Shown: positions 17,544-25,302 of the stretch, piece by piece
Layout: the number at the start of each line of letters is the position of its first letter
Numbering within the stretch: position 1 is the first letter of the stretch
DNA from: Sphingobium cyanobacteriorum
Lineage (GTDB): Bacteria; Pseudomonadota; Alphaproteobacteria; Sphingomonadales; Sphingomonadaceae
DNA length: 64,000 nucleotides
Assembly (NCBI RefSeq): GCF_030580935.1
Contig: NZ_JAUQOM010000001.1
Coordinates: 310,001-374,000, forward strand
Direction of reading: 5' to 3'
The notes under the pieces: model-generated
The model's input: the letters and a program-made list of their open reading frames with translations, nothing else
Told to the model about the DNA's origin: nothing
Databases searched by the model: none
Translations under genes and position numbers: made by a program

Positions 17544-18467
17544 TCAGTCGTAGATCGGCCGCAGTTCGTTATCGAGATAATAGCGCGTCATCGCCATCGA
17601 GGCGAGCAGGTCCGGCGAACCGTCATATTCGATGGACATCCAGCCCTTGAACCCATGCTGCCTGAGCGCGTGGTAGAGACCCTTCAGGTCAAGTTCGCCC
17701 TGGCCCGGTTCCCAGAACCAGCGCCTGCCATCGTCGGTAATTTCAGGATCCTGTGCGTAGCGCACGCTGTCGGGCTGCTTTGCAGATGCCGTGTCTTTTA
17801 GGTGAAATGTGCTGATACGTTCGTGATAGTCGTTGTAGAATGTCAGCAAATCCTCGCCCATGATCGCTATCTGGGCTGTATCTATGCAGTAATGCACCAA
17901 ATTTGGATCTGTCGACTCTATCAGTTCGCGGTGATTTTGCAGATTGATCGCGCAGAAAAACTCGTTGTGCAAGCCCAGCTTGACCCCATGATCGGTCGCA
18001 TAGCGGCCAATCTCGTTCATCACCTTCGCACATTGTTGCACTTCGTCCCGGCTGAGAGGCCCCGTCCCGAAATAATTCTGGGTCGGGCAGGTGTTCATGT
18101 AGGTGCCGCCGAACTTCACGATCGTGTCGACCGCCTCGCGCCCTGAACGAACAGCCTCGTCGAAATGCCCCTGGTCATGGGACGCATGGGCCCCATGGAA
18201 CATGCCGATGACAGTCACGCCGCGTTCTTTTGCAAACTGGGTGAAATTCTCCGGCGAGCCAAACAGCGGGAGGAGATCGGCCAAGTCCCACGGCGCCAGC
18301 TCGATTCCGTCGAAGCCGAGAGCGGACTGATATTTCAGGATATTATCCCAATCGGAATAATAGGCGCTGTTGCTGTTGTCTTCATAATAGAATTCGCGAA
18401 AATTATCGATTTTCCGGTACGGAATTGTTTTCCAGTGGGCCATATTGGCATAGCGAATATTCGGCAT
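17544..18467 (-). CDS. Sugar phosphate isomerase/epimerase-like TIM barrel, paralogue 1
   Basis: The 307-residue AP-endonuclease-2/xylose-isomerase-like barrel carries the metal-binding pattern of the family: GFDGIELAPWD, GLHNEFF, HYCIDTAQ, STFHLKDTA and a C-terminal GWMSIEYDG. Members isomerise or epimerise sugars, or act as lyases/hydratases on 3-keto-glycosides. The start ATG follows GGAGACGCCGCG. It is separated by 19 bases from the next paralogue upstream, and the two form one operon led by a near-consensus promoter. No signal peptide, so cytoplasmic. The exact reaction is unknown. Confidence 0.85.
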   Translation of the reverse strand: MPNIRYANMAHWKTIPYRKIDNFREFYYEDNSNSAYYSDWDNILKYQSALGFDGIELAPWDLADLLPLFGSPENFTQFAKERGVTVIGMFHGAHASHDQGHFDEAVRSGREAVDTIVKFGGTYMNTCPTQNYFGTGPLSRDEVQQCAKVMNEIGRYATDHGVKLGLHNEFFCAINLQNHRELIESTDPNLVHYCIDTAQIAIMGEDLLTFYNDYHERISTFHLKDTASAKQPDSVRYAQDPEITDDGRRWFWEPGQGELDLKGLYHALRQHGFKGWMSIEYDGSPDLLASMAMTRYYLDNELRPIYD

Positions 18468-18486
18468 CGCGGCGTCTCCGTCCGTC

Positions 18487-19443
18487 TTATTTCTGCAATT
18501 GGTTGAGCAAGGCACGGGTTCTGAGCAGCGCGCGAAAGGGATCTCTCGTCTGGCGGGCGCTACAGATGACCGGCCCTTGATAGTTCAGCCTGTCGAGCAA
18601 AGCCGCGATGTGCGGCAGATCGACCGATCCGGTCCCAGGATCGCGGAATATCTGCGTGGCGTGATGGTCGGGAAATTCAGGATTGGGCGTTTTCCAGACA
18701 TGCTGCGTATCGACGAAGTTGGTATCGGTCAGATGCACGCAACCGATGCGGCCAATCTGCGCCTCTATAAAGTGCGTGGCCGACACGCCGGCGACGAACA
18801 GGTTCGCCGTGTCCACGTCCAGCTTCACACTATCGGGCAGGGCGTCCAGCAGCGGGAATAGCCGGTCGCCACCAAACAGGCTCCAATATTCATTCCGCAG
18901 GACGAGCGTGACCCCCAGCGCTTCTGCCTTGGCGGCAAGCCCTTCCAGCAGTTCGATCGTGCGCTGCGTGAAGGCCTCTTTCTGTGCCTCCAGATCGGGA
19001 TGATATTGGGCGATACGCCCATAATAGGGCGATGGGCTGATGGCGAGATAGTCGGCCCCCATGTCCGCGGCGTGGGCAAGCGCCTCGTTCGCGAAATGAC
19101 CAGTCGCGCCGAAATAGAAATTCAGATTGTCATTGCGCATGAACAGATTGGGATCGAAGCTGATGCCGGTCACGCGCCCGATGCCGCTTGCGCTCAGCAC
19201 TGCGCGATATTTGGCCGCGCTTTCATATTTGGTATTCACGCAATAGCGGTTGAACGGCACGCCGCTGCGCCCGCCAAACTGCCAGACCGGCTCATAGGGC
19301 ATCTCTATCGCCGAAAAGCCGGATGCGGCGATCAGCGTGTAAAGCTCCTCCCAGAAATACCGGCTTTCATACCGATTGCGGTTGGGTTCCTGATAATGGC
19401 GATTGATCAGATCGAGGCTTATCGCGATCGCGTCTGTGTTCAT
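18487..19443 (-). CDS. Sugar phosphate isomerase/epimerase-like TIM barrel, paralogue 2
   Basis: The 318-residue barrel of the xylose-isomerase-like superfamily shows GFSAIEMPYEPVW, VTLVLRNEYWS, SVKLDVDTANLFVAG and GCVHLTDTNFVDTQ, the metal and substrate face of the fold. It is quite diverged from its downstream partner, so the pair probably does two successive or heteromeric steps and is not a recent duplicate. Paired barrel proteins of this kind are known from the levoglucosan (LgdB1/LgdB2) and C-glycoside (DgpB/CarB-like) pathways. It is the first gene of its operon. Confidence 0.83.
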   Translation of the reverse strand: MNTDAIAISLDLINRHYQEPNRNRYESRYFWEELYTLIAASGFSAIEMPYEPVWQFGGRSGVPFNRYCVNTKYESAAKYRAVLSASGIGRVTGISFDPNLFMRNDNLNFYFGATGHFANEALAHAADMGADYLAISPSPYYGRIAQYHPDLEAQKEAFTQRTIELLEGLAAKAEALGVTLVLRNEYWSLFGGDRLFPLLDALPDSVKLDVDTANLFVAGVSATHFIEAQIGRIGCVHLTDTNFVDTQHVWKTPNPEFPDHHATQIFRDPGTGSVDLPHIAALLDRLNYQGPVICSARQTRDPFRALLRTRALLNQLQK

Positions 19444-19576
19444 GGTCGGATTCAGGCTCCTCGGACAGCGGCGCTACACATGACGCGGCTTGATTCATTG
19501 CGGGATGTGCGCTGGCGGTCCTCATTCAGATCGGACGACAGGCAGCGGACAACTCAAAGATATAAAAACTAAAACT

Positions 19577-19606
19577 ATTATACTAATAATATGCAAGCAG
19601 TGTCAA
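19577..19606 (-). promoter_or_regulatory. Near-consensus sigma70 promoter of the two-isomerase operon
   Basis: On the minus strand TTGACA is followed after 18 bases by TATAAT. The predicted transcript leader is about 125 bases. The AT-rich run downstream (AGTTTTAGTTTTTATA) contrasts with the GC-rich background. It shows only a poor match to the island operator, so control here may differ. The rest of the gap up to the SnoaL-like gene holds no gene. Confidence 0.75.
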
Positions 19607-19729
19607 TGTCGCATGCTGCACGGCAGGCATGACAGGCGATCGCTGCGGGCGATTAGCCAATCATGTCAGCCGCCGCATCGCCACCATTATGGCGCCCCCG
19701 TTCGCCCCCCCCTGAACCGGGGCGATCGG

Positions 19730-20560
19730 TCAGAACATGGGATGGGCATTGCTTGCATTCCTGGGAATGGGTTGGAACATATCCCAATGTTCCACGATCT
19801 TCCCGCGATCGAACCGGAATATCTCGACAATGGCGGCGCCCTGATCGTCGGTCGACAATTTGCCCCGATAATGAACCGCTGCCAGATTGCCGTCGATCAG
19901 CACGCGCTGGACTTCGAAAGTGGCCCCCGGTGCGGCGCGCAACCCCTTGATGGCTGCAATGGCGGCAGCACGCCCCTGCCCCATGCGCGCATTATGCTGG
20001 ATCAGGTCTGCTGCGACATAAGCGGCATAAGCCGCCTCCACCCGGTTCTGGCGGAACAGCAAATCGACAAACCGCAAAAAGCGGCGGCGATTGGCCATGG
20101 CATCCTCTTGCCGGGGGGGCGCGGGTTCGGCGGCGGCCAGCGGATCGGTCCCGGCTTCCACTGGCTGAATGACGTCCCAATGCTCCGCGATTTTCCCGTC
20201 CTTGAGGCGATAGATATCCGCAACGGCGGCGCCCGACGTGCCCGGCGTCCCTTGGCCATGGAGGTGGACGAGGGCCAGATCGCCATCAACCAGCACATGC
20301 CTTACATCGAAGCGCGATCCCGGCGCAGCGAACATCGGGGCCAGCGCCGCAACGGCGGCCTGCGGGCCATCGGGCAGTCCGGGATTATGCTGGATATAAT
20401 CGGCCGACACATGATCGGCAAAGGCGCCGGCCACGTCCCGCTGTCCATAAAAGCGTTCGATGAATTGCGACATGATCGCGCGGTTATCGGCTGTCCGCGC
20501 AACCGCCAGCGGTGCGCAGAGGACGGCGACGACTGCGCACAGGGAAAGGAGGCGATTCAT
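19730..20560 (-). CDS. Secreted protein with two tandem SnoaL-like (NTF2-fold) domains
   Basis: After a signal peptide (MNRLLSLCAVVAVLCAPLAVA) the 276-residue product contains two copies of the same domain. Each carries the pattern YIQHNP / LIQHNA, then VLVDGDLALVH / VLIDGNLAAVH, then DGKIAEHWDVIQ / RGKIVEHWDMFQ. SnoaL-like proteins are small cyclases, isomerases or hydratases; the paired His residues (QHN, EHW) line the pocket. A periplasmic location next to a periplasmic GMC oxidoreductase suggests it processes the oxidised product, for example enolisation or elimination of a 3-keto-glycoside. The ATG overlaps the GMC stop. Confidence 0.8.
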   Translation of the reverse strand: MNRLLSLCAVVAVLCAPLAVARTADNRAIMSQFIERFYGQRDVAGAFADHVSADYIQHNPGLPDGPQAAVAALAPMFAAPGSRFDVRHVLVDGDLALVHLHGQGTPGTSGAAVADIYRLKDGKIAEHWDVIQPVEAGTDPLAAAEPAPPRQEDAMANRRRFLRFVDLLFRQNRVEAAYAAYVAADLIQHNARMGQGRAAAIAAIKGLRAAPGATFEVQRVLIDGNLAAVHYRGKLSTDDQGAAIVEIFRFDRGKIVEHWDMFQPIPRNASNAHPMF

Positions 20561-22239
20561 AGCTGGCCGGCCTTCAGCAGGGTGACGGCATGGTCACATG
20601 CCCGCGCGGTCAATGCCATGTAAGTGAGCGAGGGGTTCTGGCAGGCGGACGAACTCATCTGCGCGCCGTCGGTCACGAACAGGTTGGGGACATCATGGGC
20701 CTGGCTCCATTTGTTGAGGACGGAGGTGGCCGGATCATGCCCCATGCGCGCGCCGCCCATTTCATGGATGGCCGATCCGCCTATGCCCGGCTTGTCGAAC
20801 CCCATGATGACATGGCCGCCCGCCTGCTCCATCATCGCCGCGGCTTCGACCTTCGCGTCGGCCAGGGCCTTCATCTCATTGTCGCCATGCGCGAAATGGA
20901 TGTTGAGCTGCGGCAATCCGTGCGGATCGCGCTTCTTCGTGTCCAGCGTCAGCCGGTTGGTCGCGCGCGGCAGGCTTTCGGCAAAGCCGACGAACACCAT
21001 CCGCCAAGGGCCAACCTTCTGATTCTGTTCCTTGTACGCCTTGCCAATACCCGCCGATCGCTTGGCCGCGGTCCAGCCGCTTTGCAGCGCGCCGCCCTGA
21101 AAACTATATCCGCGCGTGAAATCGCCATCCTTCTTGTCGAGGTTGCGATAGCGCGGGATGATGACGCCGGTTGGCCGGTTGCCAAAGCTGGTGCGATCCT
21201 CGAAGCCCGGCATTATCGCCATGGTGGACAGGGTCGATGCATGGTCCATGATGTGGGTGCCAAGGACGCCACTGCCATTGGCCAGCCCGTCGGGAAAAGC
21301 CTCCGACTGCGATCGCAGCAGCAGATGCACGCTGTTGAACGATCCGGCGTTGAGGAAGATGATCCTGGCCCCGAACCGGCTGCGTTCGCCTGTCTTGCTG
21401 TTCAGCACGCGCACGCCGGTCGCTTTGCCGGTTGCCGGGTCATGATCGACGGCTTCCACCAGCGAGTCGGTCAGCAGCGTCAGATTGCCGGTCTTTTGCG
21501 CGGCAGGCAGGGTTGAACTCTGCGTGCTGAAATAGGCGCCGTAGGAACAGCCCCGCGCACAGATCGAGCGATACTGGCACGGCGAACGGCCCTCCTTGGC
21601 CACTGTCAGGTTCGCCGTCCGGCCCACCGTCAGGCATCGGTCGGGCCATCGCTCCGCTATCCTGGCGCGCACATGTTTTTCGACCGCGTTCAATGGCATG
21701 GGTGGCTGGAACCGGCCGTCCGGCAGCGACGCCAGGCCCTCCGCCGCGCCCGACACGCCGATAAATTCTTCGACATGGTCATACCAGGGGGCGACATCGG
21801 CGTAGCGGATGGGCCAGTCCGTGCCATAGCCATCGAGCTTGTTGGCACCGAAATCATAGTCGGACCAGCGATAGCTTTGCCGCCCCCAGGTCAGCGATCG
21901 CCCGCCAAGCTGATAGCTGCGCCACCAGTTGAACTGGGTGCCCTCCGCCACCGAATAAGGATTGTCCTTGTCGTTGACGAAATGATTCTGGGTGAATTCG
22001 GTGAAATGGCGATTGAGCCGCTGGACAGGATATTCCGCCGCGTAGAGGCGCGCGTCCCCCTCCCCGCGAAACTCCATCTCCCAGGGCGCTTTGGTTTCCG
22101 TTTCATAGCCGGTACCATGCTCGATCATGCGTCCCCGCTCGATCATCAGCACCTTCAGACCCTTTTCGGTCAGTTCCTTGGCCGCCCAGCCTCCGGTGAT
22201 GCCGGAGCCGACGACGATCGCATCAAAATCCATGGTCAT
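20557..22239 (-). CDS. GMC oxidoreductase, large subunit of a sugar/glycoside dehydrogenase
   Basis: The 560-residue FAD enzyme has the dinucleotide motif VVGSGITGG at the N-terminus, the GMC N-terminal region with GGRSLTWG and a Cys-bearing stretch CQYRSICARGCSYG. At the C-terminus it has HEMGGARMG and QNPSLTYMAL, where the His/Asn catalytic pair lies. It belongs to the gluconate 2-dehydrogenase/glucoside 3-dehydrogenase branch. No signal peptide is present, but its partner has a Tat signal, so the complex is probably exported together and oxidises the sugar at C3 (or C2) in the periplasm. The usual cytochrome c subunit is not encoded nearby. The start is an ATGA overlap with the small subunit. 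Confidence 0.87.
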   Translation of the reverse strand: MTMDFDAIVVGSGITGGWAAKELTEKGLKVLMIERGRMIEHGTGYETETKAPWEMEFRGEGDARLYAAEYPVQRLNRHFTEFTQNHFVNDKDNPYSVAEGTQFNWWRSYQLGGRSLTWGRQSYRWSDYDFGANKLDGYGTDWPIRYADVAPWYDHVEEFIGVSGAAEGLASLPDGRFQPPMPLNAVEKHVRARIAERWPDRCLTVGRTANLTVAKEGRSPCQYRSICARGCSYGAYFSTQSSTLPAAQKTGNLTLLTDSLVEAVDHDPATGKATGVRVLNSKTGERSRFGARIIFLNAGSFNSVHLLLRSQSEAFPDGLANGSGVLGTHIMDHASTLSTMAIMPGFEDRTSFGNRPTGVIIPRYRNLDKKDGDFTRGYSFQGGALQSGWTAAKRSAGIGKAYKEQNQKVGPWRMVFVGFAESLPRATNRLTLDTKKRDPHGLPQLNIHFAHGDNEMKALADAKVEAAAMMEQAGGHVIMGFDKPGIGGSAIHEMGGARMGHDPATSVLNKWSQAHDVPNLFVTDGAQMSSSACQNPSLTYMALTARACDHAVTLLKAGQL

Positions 22240-22889
22240 CCAAAATCCACCGCTGTCCAATCACTCGACCAGGATCGGTTGTTGGCCGGCAAAGGCAGGT
22301 CTGGGTCGAAGCGACCCGGCACAAGTTCATATTGCAGCTCGCGGCTCGCACCGACTTCCGACGTGTAATAGCCGGTCAGGATCAGCGCCTTGATCTTGCG
22401 CCATGGGTGGTCGCCCTGATCCTGCGCATAGGCGGCCGCATCATAGGCCGTCAGAACGGCGGTTTGGCGCGCCGGCGACAAGCTGGTAAAGGTGCCCTGC
22501 GACCGGCGATCCAGTTCGCCGGCGACCAGGTCCAATATGGGCAGGCCGCCCCTGTCCGGCTGCATCTGCACGCGCGCCATCGTTTCGGGCGCGGTGCCGT
22601 CAAGGCCGTGGAGCAGGGCCAGTTCGACGAAGGCGGGCACACCGACCGCCAGCGCGCCGGGCGTATCGGTCGCGGGGATCACGAGATCGGCGAGTCTTTC
22701 GAGCAGATGCCTTTGCGACGCGCTGGCGCCGGCACCGGGCTGTTCGCGCGTCTGGCTCCATATCGCAAGGGGCGTGCCGACCAGCAGACCAAGGGCGAAC
22801 ATGCCGCCCAATATCTGTCGCCGATCCGCCAAGCCCGGATGCCATCCAGTGTCGACCGGATGCGGCCCGGCGCCGCTGTCACTATCCAT
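22236..22889 (-). CDS. Gluconate 2-dehydrogenase subunit 3 family protein, Tat-exported
   Basis: The 217-residue partner subunit of the GMC enzyme. Near the N-terminus, DRRQILGGMFALGLLVGTPLA is a twin-arginine signal. The family core follows (LADLVIPATDTPGALAVGVPAFVE) and the C-terminus ends HPWRKIKALILTGYYTSEVG...YELVPGRFDPDLP. Such subunits chaperone the GMC subunit through the Tat pore and hold it at the membrane. The start ATG at 22889 has an excellent AAGGAGAGGCT ribosome site; an in-frame extension upstream is rejected. First gene of a three-gene operon. Confidence 0.88.
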   Translation of the reverse strand: MDSDSGAGPHPVDTGWHPGLADRRQILGGMFALGLLVGTPLAIWSQTREQPGAGASASQRHLLERLADLVIPATDTPGALAVGVPAFVELALLHGLDGTAPETMARVQMQPDRGGLPILDLVAGELDRRSQGTFTSLSPARQTAVLTAYDAAAYAQDQGDHPWRKIKALILTGYYTSEVGASRELQYELVPGRFDPDLPLPANNRSWSSDWTAVDFG

Positions 22890-22924
22890 AGCCTCTCCTT
22901 GAGGACTGTCGCCTTGCACAATAA

Positions 22925-22969
22925 CGAACTATAATTCTATTTCTTACAGTATGGATCGCCCCTTGCCAA
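22925..22969 (-). promoter_or_regulatory. Promoter with candidate TetR operator, GMC operon
   Basis: Minus strand: TTGGCA, 17 bases, TAAGAA. Directly downstream, across the expected transcription start, lies the inverted repeat CGAAC-TATA-ATTCT (22925-22938), one mismatch from AGAAY-N4-RTTCT. The same motif at the same position is seen at other promoters of the island. Confidence 0.6.
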
Positions 22970-22983
22970 TGGGCTTTTATGGC

Positions 22984-24495
22984 TCAGGCTTTCGCCCTGT
23001 CCTCCCGGATTTTGAGCGACCTGGGGATCATCAGCGCAACCAGCGCGACAGCCAGCAACCCTGCGGCAATACAGTAGCTGGACCAGGTGAAGGCGCTGAT
23101 CGCATCTGCCCTGCCGCCATCATTTTCCGGCTGGATCGAAAAGAATAATGTCCCGATCGCCGCGGCGCCGACCGCGCTGCCCAGTTGCTGGGTCGCCTTC
23201 AACAGTCCCGATGCCGATCCGGCATAGCCGACATCGACCTCCGACAGCGTACAAGGCCCCAGCGGGCCGCCCGTCAGACCCATGCCCAATCCCATGAACA
23301 ATAATGGAAGCGCCAGCATAAGCGGGGTGGGTGCAACCTGCCAGTGCAGGACAGCCAGGAGCGACATCAGTGACACTGCCATGAGCAGCGCGCCCCAACT
23401 GATGATCACCGGACCGAAACGGGGCAGCGCCTTGCGCGACAACATGCCGATCGCAAAGGATGCGCCGAATGCGAAGGGCACATGGGTCAGGCCGACCTGC
23501 GCCGCGCTGAACCCCAACCCGCGCTGCAAGGCCAGCGCCAGGGTAAAGAGCAGGCCGCCCGTGGCCGTCTGGAACATCAGGGTGGTGGTCAGGCCCAGGG
23601 TGAAGGCGCGCGCATGGAACAGGTCCGGCACGATCAGCGCCGATCCGTCGCGCTTCATCCGCGCGAGGCTGTACCAGGCCAGCGTCAGGGCGATCGGCAC
23701 GCCCATGGCCATCATCGCAAAGCCCCAGAGCGGCCAGCCATATTGCCGCCCCTGGATCAGCGGAAAAATCAGCATGAACAGCAGCAGCATGACAAGCAGC
23801 GTACCGACCATGTCGAGCCGGGGTCGGCGATCGGAGCGCCCGTTGGGCAGTATTTTTATCGCGAAATAGATGGCGACGACGCCGATCGGCAGATTGATCA
23901 GGAAAATCGGTCGCCATTCCAGACCGAACAGATTGGCGCTGATCAACGCCCCGCCGATGACGGGGCCGAGCACGGCCGCCAGCCCGCCCAATATGCCAAA
24001 CAGGCCCAGCGCCGCGACACGTTCCTGTGGCGCGTACATCACCTGGGTCAGCGACATGACCTGGGGCAGCATGATCGCCGCTGCGCCGCCCTGCAACAGA
24101 CGGGCGACAATAAGCTGATCGGGGTTGGCGGCGATGCCGCAGAGCAGCGATGTCAGGGTGAAACCGATGACGCCGATCAGGAAAGCACGTTTATAGCCGA
24201 AAATATCGCCGATACGCCCACCTGTGATCAGCAGCAGCGCAAAGATGGTCGAGTACCCCGCCACCATCCACTGCACCTGGGCATCGCTGGCCCCGAATCT
24301 GCCTTGCAGCGTGGGTACGGCGACGTTGATGATGGTCATGTCGACCAGATCGAGCACCATGGCCGTGGCGACGATGGCCAGCGCCATGGTGCGCTGCCGG
24401 CCGGTCAGGCCCGCTGCGGCCTGCTGCGCATTGTCGCTGATGCGGCCGCCTTCCAGCGGCCTCGTTCCCCTCTCTGCCTGACGCATCCACCCCAT
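22984..24495 (-). CDS. MFS transporter, DHA2 (EmrB/QacA) family
   Basis: The 503-residue drug:H+ antiporter-type protein has about 14 transmembrane helices. It shows the DHA2 helix-1 motif LDLVDMTIINVAVPTLQ, motif A GRIGDIFGYKRAFLIG and motif C GLAAVLGPVIGGAL. It would export a toxic aglycone or product, or possibly import substrate. It is monocistronic, with a perfect inverted-repeat operator just upstream. Confidence 0.88.
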   Translation of the reverse strand: MGWMRQAERGTRPLEGGRISDNAQQAAAGLTGRQRTMALAIVATAMVLDLVDMTIINVAVPTLQGRFGASDAQVQWMVAGYSTIFALLLITGGRIGDIFGYKRAFLIGVIGFTLTSLLCGIAANPDQLIVARLLQGGAAAIMLPQVMSLTQVMYAPQERVAALGLFGILGGLAAVLGPVIGGALISANLFGLEWRPIFLINLPIGVVAIYFAIKILPNGRSDRRPRLDMVGTLLVMLLLFMLIFPLIQGRQYGWPLWGFAMMAMGVPIALTLAWYSLARMKRDGSALIVPDLFHARAFTLGLTTTLMFQTATGGLLFTLALALQRGLGFSAAQVGLTHVPFAFGASFAIGMLSRKALPRFGPVIISWGALLMAVSLMSLLAVLHWQVAPTPLMLALPLLFMGLGMGLTGGPLGPCTLSEVDVGYAGSASGLLKATQQLGSAVGAAAIGTLFFSIQPENDGGRADAISAFTWSSYCIAAGLLAVALVALMIPRSLKIREDRAKA

Positions 24496-24533
24496 CCCGA
24501 AACAGGCCCGCCTATGCGTGCCCGCATCATAAA

Positions 24534-24547
24534 AGAATAAAAATTCT
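24534..24547. promoter_or_regulatory. Candidate TetR operator, DHA2 transporter
   Basis: AGAAT-AAAA-ATTCT is a perfect inverted repeat with the same half-site and 4-base spacer as the site at the tetR promoter. It lies 39 bases upstream of the transporter start. TTGACG on the minus strand (24583-24578) is the best -35 candidate, but no convincing -10 goes with it. Confidence 0.6.
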
Positions 24548-24612
24548 AATATGGAAAATGTCCTATCGGGCCTGATCCGTCAAGGTCGCAGATCATCCTG
24601 AAGGGCCCATCG

Positions 24613-25014
24613 TCACAGCCCCGATACGGCCTTCCGTCGCAAAATGCTGCGAATGCCCACGACCAGGAGCAACAAGGCTATGAGGATCAGATTTTGCGCA
24701 AGCGCCCCGGCCAAATCACCGCGATAGGCATGGAATATAATCGCGATACCCTGATTGACGATCAACAGGATCGCAGCCCAACCGGCCCACGAACCGCGCG
24801 AACGCAGCATGATGGGCATGACCAGAGCGATGGCACAGGCGATTTCGCTGACGCCCACGATGCGCGCGACCGGCTCAGGCAGACCGGCAACCCATGCGTG
24901 ATAGCGCGCCAGATCCGCCATCGGGGCGGTTGCCTTCATGAAGCCGACAAAAGCGAAAAAGGCCGCCAGCAGGCTTTGCACCATCCATGACACAGCCATC
25001 GCAAAAAGCCGCAT
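24613..25014 (-). CDS. DoxX-family membrane protein
   Basis: The 133-residue protein has four transmembrane helices and the DoxX pattern FFAFVGFMKATAP...ARYHAWVAGLPEPVARIVGVSEIACAIAL. DoxX-like proteins associate with respiratory or redox enzymes at the inner membrane, so it could link the GMC dehydrogenase to the quinone pool. That link is inference only. The start is put at the ATG preceded by GGAGCGGGAT; an ATG 12 bases upstream is also in frame. Confidence 0.8.
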   Translation of the reverse strand: MRLFAMAVSWMVQSLLAAFFAFVGFMKATAPMADLARYHAWVAGLPEPVARIVGVSEIACAIALVMPIMLRSRGSWAGWAAILLIVNQGIAIIFHAYRGDLAGALAQNLILIALLLLVVGIRSILRRKAVSGL

Positions 25015-25045
25015 ATCCCGCTCCATAACAATATTATTATTACTA

Positions 25046-25073
25046 TTCTTATATTATTGAGCATGGGGGTCAA
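25046..25073 (-). promoter_or_regulatory. Putative promoter of the DoxX gene
   Basis: Minus strand TTGACC, 16 bases, TAAGAA, followed by the very AT-rich TAGTAATAATAATATTG. The AT-rich block resembles the other island promoters, but the operator half-sites are not conserved, so TetR control is doubtful here. Confidence 0.45.
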
Positions 25074-25217
25074 GCTGGCGTGCCATGGGCTTTCCACCCG
25101 CCTGGGCCGGCACCACCGCCCTGCCCCTGCCCCTGCCCCGGCCGATCCTTTAGGGGGATTTGCGTATTTCCAGGACAGATCGATGGCCAATACCCTGACA
25201 AATTTTCCAACAACCGC

Positions 25218-25256
25218 TTGACGACTCCGATTCCCCTAAACTAGAACGATGATTGT
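25218..25256 (+). promoter_or_regulatory. Promoter with candidate TetR operator, TonB-receptor operon
   Basis: TTGACG, then a -10 like TAGAAC after 18 bases. The operator AGAAC-GATG-ATTGT (25243-25256) overlaps the -10 and start site, with one mismatch in the right half. The transcript leader to the receptor start would be about 50 bases. Confidence 0.6.
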
Positions 25257-25302
25257 TATTCACTGCACTGGGCCAACCAGTCGGTTCTTTGGGGAGGACA
25301 GT

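Noticed and set aside
19564..19590. AT-rich palindrome at the two-isomerase promoter as a further TetR operator
   Set aside because: The apparent match is mostly the -10 element TATAAT itself and the half-sites are not conserved, so it was left out of the regulon motif.
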